Below are positions 52,971 to 57,677 of a DNA stretch of 57,677 nt, piece by piece. The position numbers were made by a program, and so were the translations under genes. The stretch is taken from positions 237,401-295,077 of the forward strand of contig NZ_MJGO01000012.1 in assembly GCF_001864895.1 (NCBI RefSeq), read 5' to 3'. The first letter of the stretch is position 1; each line of letters starts with the position of its first letter. A model generated the notes under the pieces. That model ran no database searches. It saw nothing but the letters and a program-made list of their open reading frames with translations, and was not told where the DNA came from. The stretch comes from Curtobacterium sp. MCBA15_009 (GTDB lineage: Bacteria; Actinomycetota; Actinomycetes; Actinomycetales; Microbacteriaceae).

Positions 52971-55900
52971 CGTGTCTCGTTCTCCTTCGTCGCGACGAGT
53001 GCCGCTGCCTGGTCCCGCAGGACGTTCTTCTGCACCTTGCCGACCGCGTTGCGGGGCAGCTCGTCGATGTACTCGAGTCGCTCCGGCCAGTAGTACTTGC
53101 TCACACCCGCCTTGTCGAGCGCCTGCTGCATCGACGCGAAGTCGAGCCGGTCGGCTCCGGCAGCCGGCACGACGAACGCGCAGGCCCGCTCGCCCAGCCG
53201 CTCGTCGGGCATCGCCACGATCGCGACGTCCGTGACGAGGGGGTGCTGGTAGAGCAGGTTCTCGATCTCGACCACGGGGATCTTCTCGCCACCGCGGTTG
53301 ATGACGTCCTTCACCCGGCCGGTGATCGACAGGAAGCCCTTGGCGTCGACCTTCGCCAGGTCCCCCGTCCGGTACCAGCCGTCCTCGGTGAAGACGTCGT
53401 CGGTCAGGTCCTGGCGGTCGAGGTAGCCGTCGAACATCGTCGGCGAGAGCAGCTCGAAGTTGCCCTCGGTGTCGGCCGGGAGCTCGTGGCCTTCGTCGTC
53501 GACGATGCGGATCCGGATGCCCGGCAGGGCGCGGCCGTCGTGCCCGTACGCGTCCGTCGGGTCGTCGGACGGGCTGGACAGCGCCCCGAGGCAGGTCTCG
53601 CTCGTGCCGAACGCACCGAGGATCGCGCTGCCGAGCACCGTGCTCGCCCGCTGGGCCAGCGCCCGCGGGACGGCCGCACCGGTCGGCACGAACACGCGCA
53701 GGCTCTCGGGAGCCGGGGCGCCGGCCTCGACCAGGTCGACGAGGTCGGTCAGGAACGGGGTCGCGCACTGCACGAACGACGCCTTCGCGACGCCGAACGC
53801 CTGCTCGAGCGCGACGGTGCCGTCCCACACCGGCTGGATGACCTGCGGCGCACCGAGCCGGAACGCGAGCAGCATGCCGTAGAGGAACCCGGTCTGGTGG
53901 GCGAGCGGCGACGGGATGTAGATCCGGTCCTCGCTCGTCAGGCCGGACTGCGCGACGTGCATCGCGGTCGCCAGGCCGAGGGTGCGGTGCGGGTGCTGCA
54001 CGCCCTTCGGCTCCCCCGTCGTGCCGCTCGTGAACAGGAGCTGGCAGACGTCGTCGGGGCCGGGCGCGTGCGAGGTGATCTGGTCGACGTCCACCTGGAC
54101 CGCGTCGATCGCGGTGTCCCAGTACCGCCAGTGCCAGTCGCTGGCGGCCACCCGGTCCAGGGCGTCCGCGGGCAGCGGCGGCTGGTTCGTCGGGGTGTCC
54201 GCGCGGCCGCGCGCCTCGGCACGGAGCACGATGACGTGCTCGACGGACAGGCGGCGGTGCTGCGCCTTCGCCTCGTCGATGACGTCGAGGAGTTCGAGCG
54301 CCGGGCGGCGCTTCCGGAACACGTTCGGCAGGAACACGACCCGGGCGCGCGACCGAGCGAGGGTCATCGTCGTCTCACGCGGGCCGAAGACCGGCATGAT
54401 CGGCGTCGCCACCGCGCCGATCTGGATCGCACCGAGCGTGATCGACACGAACTCGCGCCAGTTCGGCAGCTGCATGGCGACCGACTCGCCCCGGCGGACG
54501 CCGAGCTCGAGCAGGAGCGCGGAGACCTTGTCGGCCTCGTCCTGCAGTTCCCGCCACGTGGTGTCCACGGGAGCCGCTCCGCCCACCTCGATGACGGCGA
54601 GGCCGTCGGGGTCGCTCGTCGCGAGCGCGCGGACCTTCTCGCTGAGCACCAGCGGGTCGGCGTCGACGCCGGCGAGCTCGGGCAGTTCCGGACCCGCGGC
54701 GTCGTCAGGCTGCGCACCGACGCCGGAACGGTCGCCCGGGCGGGTGTGCTCACCGAGGTCCGTGCCCTCACCGAGGTCGGTGCCCTCACCGAGGTCGGTG
54801 CGCTCGCCGGCGGCGTCGGCGGCGTCGATCCGGTCGTCGCGGGCGGCCCGTGCGGCGAGGCCGTCGCCGACCTCCATGTCGAGTCCGACCGAGTTCATCG
54901 CCTCGAGGAACGTCGGGTACGAGATCCGGTAGGCCCGCGGGTAGGTGAGCGCCGACGTCCCCTCGGCCTTCGAGGCGGCGACGGCCAGCGACATGAGCAC
55001 GCGGTGGTCGTTGAACGAGGACATCGGCGCGCCCCGCAGGTCGCCGGGCCGCACGCCGGTGACGCGGAGCTCGTCCGCGCCCTGCTCGGCGCGGCCGCCC
55101 AGACGGTTCAGCTGGAGCATCGCGGCGACCCGGTCGGACTCCTTCAGGCGGATGTGCGCCACGTTCCAGAGCCGCGTCGTGCCCTCGGCGAAGGTCGCCA
55201 TGGTCGAGAGCACCGGCAGCAGGTCCGGGATCGGCTGGCAGTCGATGTCGAGGGCGCGCAGGGGCGAGCCGTCGTGCTGGATCCGGACGAAGCCGGTCTC
55301 CTCGTCGATGCGCATCGGCACGCCCATCGCCGTCGCGAGGTCGAGGAACTCGCTCTCCGGGTGGTCCGTCTCGGCGGTCGTGGTGGCCGTCACACCGCGG
55401 AGCAGCAGGTCCGACTCGCGGATGCCCGCCGCGGCGATGCCGAACGCGGCCGAGCCGATGTCCGGCGGGATGACGTAGTCGTGCGGGGTCGCCTGCTGGC
55501 CCGCCGGGATCCGGTACTCGAGCCAGTCGTCGGAGACCTCGACGGTCAGCCCGAACTGCCGCATCATGCGCACGGTGAGCTCGACGTAGGGCTGCTCGTT
55601 GAGCCGGCCCCCGGTGATGTGGATCCGGGTCTCCTGCTCGGCGAACGGTGCGACCAGGAGCAGGCCGGACACCCACTGGGACAGCGTGCCGGCGATCGAG
55701 ACGTCACCGCCGCGGGGTCGGCGGGGCTGGACCGTGACGGGCGGGCAGTCGTTCGTCGCTTCGAGCTCGACGCCCATCTGCGTGAGCGAGGTGAGCAGCG
55801 CCTTGATCGGCCGGCGCTGGAAGTACTTCATGCCGGAGAGCGTCATCGGCTCGTCCGCGAGCGACGCCAGGCCGGTCATGAAGTAGAGCGTCGTGCCCGA

Positions 55901-56203
55901 GGACCCCATGTTGAGGATGCCGTCGGCACCGCGGGACCCGTGGTCGACGACGTCGGTCGCCTCGTACCGGCCGCCGAGCCCGGTCACGTGGTACTCGTCC
56001 CCGCGACGCTTGACGTCGACACCGAGGGCACGGAGGGTACCGACGGTCCACTCGACCTGGCGGGTGGCGCTGATGCCGGAGACGATGCTCGTCCCCTTCG
56101 CCAGCGACGCGAGCACCAGGGCACGGTGCGCGTGGTACTTCGAGACCGGGATGTCCAGCGCTCCCACGAGCGGTGCGGACGTGCCGCGCACGACCAACTG
56201 CAT
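52967..56203 (-). CDS. Fusion of EPSP-synthase-like domain and acyl-CoA synthetase
   Basis: 1078 residues. Residues 1-440 are a 3-phosphoshikimate carboxyvinyltransferase-like fold: SKYHAHRALV at 21-30 (canonical SKSxxxR altered), NMGSSGTTLY at 98-107 (canonical Arg replaced by Tyr), LSQWVSG, PDLLP and KESDR at 354-358. A disordered linker with three TDLGEG repeats follows to about 500. Residues 505-1078 are an AMP-forming acyl-CoA ligase: LLFTSGTTGEPKG, YRTGDLAK, GRVKDVINRGGEKI and the end Lys in PRNAVGKVQKN. No intact aroA role expected; EPSPS-like enzymes and CoA ligases occur together in shikimate-derived cyclohexanecarboxylate genes. ATG at 56203 has a good AGGAAGAGG; ATG at 56227 also in frame. 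Confidence 0.9.
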   Translation of the reverse strand: MQLVVRGTSAPLVGALDIPVSKYHAHRALVLASLAKGTSIVSGISATRQVEWTVGTLRALGVDVKRRGDEYHVTGLGGRYEATDVVDHGSRGADGILNMGSSGTTLYFMTGLASLADEPMTLSGMKYFQRRPIKALLTSLTQMGVELEATNDCPPVTVQPRRPRGGDVSIAGTLSQWVSGLLLVAPFAEQETRIHITGGRLNEQPYVELTVRMMRQFGLTVEVSDDWLEYRIPAGQQATPHDYVIPPDIGSAAFGIAAAGIRESDLLLRGVTATTTAETDHPESEFLDLATAMGVPMRIDEETGFVRIQHDGSPLRALDIDCQPIPDLLPVLSTMATFAEGTTRLWNVAHIRLKESDRVAAMLQLNRLGGRAEQGADELRVTGVRPGDLRGAPMSSFNDHRVLMSLAVAASKAEGTSALTYPRAYRISYPTFLEAMNSVGLDMEVGDGLAARAARDDRIDAADAAGERTDLGEGTDLGEGTDLGEHTRPGDRSGVGAQPDDAAGPELPELAGVDADPLVLSEKVRALATSDPDGLAVIEVGGAAPVDTTWRELQDEADKVSALLLELGVRRGESVAMQLPNWREFVSITLGAIQIGAVATPIMPVFGPRETTMTLARSRARVVFLPNVFRKRRPALELLDVIDEAKAQHRRLSVEHVIVLRAEARGRADTPTNQPPLPADALDRVAASDWHWRYWDTAIDAVQVDVDQITSHAPGPDDVCQLLFTSGTTGEPKGVQHPHRTLGLATAMHVAQSGLTSEDRIYIPSPLAHQTGFLYGMLLAFRLGAPQVIQPVWDGTVALEQAFGVAKASFVQCATPFLTDLVDLVEAGAPAPESLRVFVPTGAAVPRALAQRASTVLGSAILGAFGTSETCLGALSSPSDDPTDAYGHDGRALPGIRIRIVDDEGHELPADTEGNFELLSPTMFDGYLDRQDLTDDVFTEDGWYRTGDLAKVDAKGFLSITGRVKDVINRGGEKIPVVEIENLLYQHPLVTDVAIVAMPDERLGERACAFVVPAAGADRLDFASMQQALDKAGVSKYYWPERLEYIDELPRNAVGKVQKNVLRDQAAALVATKENETR

Positions 56204-56330
56204 GCGTACCTCTTCCTTCTTCGACATATCAACGGTACGCCCACTGTGGAACTACTGTGGATCGGATCCGCACGACCGGGATCCGCCTTCGTTGTGCGTG
56301 TCCGACAACCTTCCGGGCAGGATGTACAGC
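56204..56330. promoter_or_regulatory. Divergent promoter region of the fusion operon and GCS2 gene
   Basis: TACCGT on the minus strand (56232-56237) is a possible -10 for the operon. On the plus strand GGATGTACAGC lies directly before the GCS2 ATG. No clear -35 pair or palindrome stands out. Confidence 0.4.
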
Positions 56331-57461
56331 ATGGACATCCGCTTCACCGAGTCCCGCCCGTCGACCATCGGCGTGGAGTGGGAGCTCCCCCTGGTCGACC
56401 GCGCGACCGGCGACCTCACGCCCCGCGCCCCCGCCGTGATCGCGGCCGTCCACGAGCGGCTCGGTGACCGCGAGCGCGTCACCGAGGAGCTCCTGACGAA
56501 CACCGTCGAGGTCGTCTCGAGCGTGCACTCGCGGGTGCGGGACGCCACGAGCGAGCTGTCCGGCATCATCGGCGAGGTCATCGACGCCGCCGAGCCGCTC
56601 GACGCCCAGGTGATGTGCTCCGGCACCCACCCGTTCGCCGTGTGGGACCAGCAGGAGATCACCCCGGACAGCGAGCACTACACGACGCTCATCGACCGCA
56701 CGCGCTGGTGGGGGCGGCAGATGCTCATCTGGGGCGTCCACGTGCACGTCGGCATCGACGACCGCGACAAGGCGCTGCCCATCCTCGGCGCGATGCTCGC
56801 CTACGTGCCGCACCTGCAGGCGTTCACCGCGTCGAGCCCGTTCTGGGCCGGCATCGACACCGGGTACGCGTCGAACCGTGCGCTCATGTTCCAGCAGCTC
56901 CCGACCGGCGGCCTGCCCCCGCAGCTCGGCGCCTGGGCGAACTTCGAGGAGGTCGTCGACGACCTCACCCGCACCGGCGTCATCGACGGCGTGAAGGACC
57001 TGCGGTGGGACGTCCGGCCGTCACCGGGCTGGGGCACGCTGGAGAACCGCGTGTCCGACGGCATCTCCACCCTGCACGAGGTCGGCGCGGTGACGGCGCT
57101 CGTGCAGTGCCTCGTCACGTCGATGTCCGACCGGCTCGACGCCGGCGAGACCCTGCCGACCATGCAGCCCTGGTTCATCCGCGAGAACAAGTGGCGTGCC
57201 GCTCGGTACGGCATGGAGGCCGAGATCATCACGAACACCGCCGGCGACGAGCGGCTCGTCACCGACGAGGTGCACGACCTCGTGCAGCTGCTCGACCCGG
57301 TGGCCGAGCGACTCGGCTGCCAGGAGGAGCTCCACCACCTCGACACGATGATCGAGCGCGGCGCGTCCTACCAGCGGCAGCTCGCGGTCGCGCAGGAGCA
57401 CGGCGGCGACCTGCGCGAGGTCGTCCGCCACCTCGTGACGGAGTTCCGCGACTCGCTCTAG
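56331..57461 (+). CDS. Carboxylate-amine ligase, GCS2 family (YbdK-like)
   Basis: 376 residues. ESRPSTIGVEWELPLVD N-terminus (ATP/Mg), THPFAVWDQQEITP, LIWGVHVHVGIDD, PFWAGIDTGYASNRALMFQ and RPSPGWGTLENRV are typical of the weak glutamate-cysteine ligases of the YbdK branch (GCS2); actinobacteria without glutathione often have several. Substrate unproven. ATG at 56331 with GGCAGGA; a 3-codon-earlier ATG (56322) lacks spacing. Divergent from the cyclohexane-type operon; followed by composite element copy C. Confidence 0.9.
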   Translation: MDIRFTESRPSTIGVEWELPLVDRATGDLTPRAPAVIAAVHERLGDRERVTEELLTNTVEVVSSVHSRVRDATSELSGIIGEVIDAAEPLDAQVMCSGTHPFAVWDQQEITPDSEHYTTLIDRTRWWGRQMLIWGVHVHVGIDDRDKALPILGAMLAYVPHLQAFTASSPFWAGIDTGYASNRALMFQQLPTGGLPPQLGAWANFEEVVDDLTRTGVIDGVKDLRWDVRPSPGWGTLENRVSDGISTLHEVGAVTALVQCLVTSMSDRLDAGETLPTMQPWFIRENKWRAARYGMEAEIITNTAGDERLVTDEVHDLVQLLDPVAERLGCQEELHHLDTMIERGASYQRQLAVAQEHGGDLREVVRHLVTEFRDSL

Positions 57462-57464
57462 CCC

Positions 57465-57677
57465 GCACGCGGTGCTGTTCCGCGCGTGGTGGGCTGTTCC
57501 GCGCGCGGTGCTGATCCGTGCGTGGTGGGCTGTTCCGCGCGTGGGAGGCAGTTTCGCGCGTAGGAGGCCGTTTCTTCCGCCCTCCTACGCGCGAATCCGC
57601 TTCCTACTACGCGCGCGATGGGACGGAACGCGCGCCGTGCACGCGCGCGTGGACGCACGCACAGACGGACGGGAGGC
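57465..57677. repeat. Composite hairpin element, copy C (GCS2 3' end, cut by window end)
   Basis: Tandem half repeats of the TTCCGCGCGTGGTGGGCTG type (about four, 57478-57550); hairpin 1 at 57553-57595 with arm TTCGCGCGTAGGAGG and loop TTTCTT; spacer with GATGGGACGGAACGCGCG; then the first arm GACGGACGGGAGGC of hairpin 2 at 57664-57677, where the window ends. Same order as copy A. Confidence 0.83.

Noticed and set aside
52967..56203. Fusion gene as the housekeeping aroA
   Set aside because: Substrate-binding residues differ from true EPSP synthases and it is in an acyl-CoA operon; a normal aroA is expected elsewhere.
1..57677. tRNA or rRNA genes
   Set aside because: No cloverleaf with CCA-adjacent T-arm or rRNA sequence seen apart from the tmRNA; a tRNAscan/Infernal run would settle it.

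Overview
High-GC chromosomal window from an actinobacterium of the Microbacteriaceae type, most likely Curtobacterium or a near relative. The conserved gene order (prfB-ftsE-ftsX-smpB-ssrA; rpsB-tsf-pyrH-frr-cdsA; xerC-dprA-yifB-yraN; lsr2; DUF2469-rnhB-lepB-rplS; trmD-rimM-khpA-rpsP) is actinobacterial. Start codons are often GTG, several genes have a TANNNT-like box directly upstream (leaderless pattern), and an operon fits cyclohexanecarboxyl-CoA synthesis, the starter of the omega-cyclohexyl fatty acids known from Curtobacterium. All of this is read from sequence alone; no database search was possible.

Layout. 1-4.6 kb: trans-translation and division genes (ssrA, smpB, ftsX, ftsE, prfB) and a small membrane protein. 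4.7-6.1 kb: an aldo/keto reductase divergent from an HxlR-type regulator with a palindromic operator candidate. 6.1-14.2 kb: a cysteine desulfurase, then a glycogen/alpha-glucan cluster glgX-glgE-glgB. 14.4-22 kb: a TPR-thioredoxin, a composite membrane/lipoprotein-like protein, a very long coiled-coil DivIVA-like scaffold, a hydrolase, a lytic-transglycosylase-like protein and a second DivIVA-type protein. 22-26.3 kb: cdsA-frr-pyrH and tsf-rpsB. 26.6-31.5 kb: a sugar porter, M23 peptidase, xerC and dprA.

32.13-41.19 kb: a 9.05-kb integrative element that splits yifB (comM-like) inside its Walker B motif, between 13-bp copies of TCGTCGAGGAACA. It carries a large serine integrase, one HK97-type major capsid gene with no recognisable protease, portal, terminase or tail gene, two HNH endonucleases, a zinc-finger protein, many tiny overlapping genes, a membrane-anchored protein in the integrase operon, and an array of a 17-bp motif beside attL. 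It resembles in size and content the phiRv1-type prophage-like elements and capsid-encoding phage satellites, but with an unusually stripped capsid module. Removing it restores an intact yifB frame.

42-48.6 kb: yraN, lsr2, DUF2469, rnhB, lepB, rplS, map, trmD, rimM, khpA, rpsP. 48.7-56.2 kb: an operon of an EPSP-synthase-like/acyl-CoA-ligase fusion, an acyl-CoA dehydrogenase, a short-chain reductase and a 2,4-dienoyl-CoA-reductase-like flavoenzyme; together these match the chemistry of shikimate to cyclohexanecarboxyl-CoA. It is divergent from a GCS2-family carboxylate-amine ligase (56.3-57.5 kb). Intergenic spaces carry a family of hairpins with arms GACGGGAGGC/GCCTCCCGTC, and three of them form a larger composite element with a second hairpin (CGCGCGTAGGAG with a TTCTT loop) at 3' ends of + strand genes.
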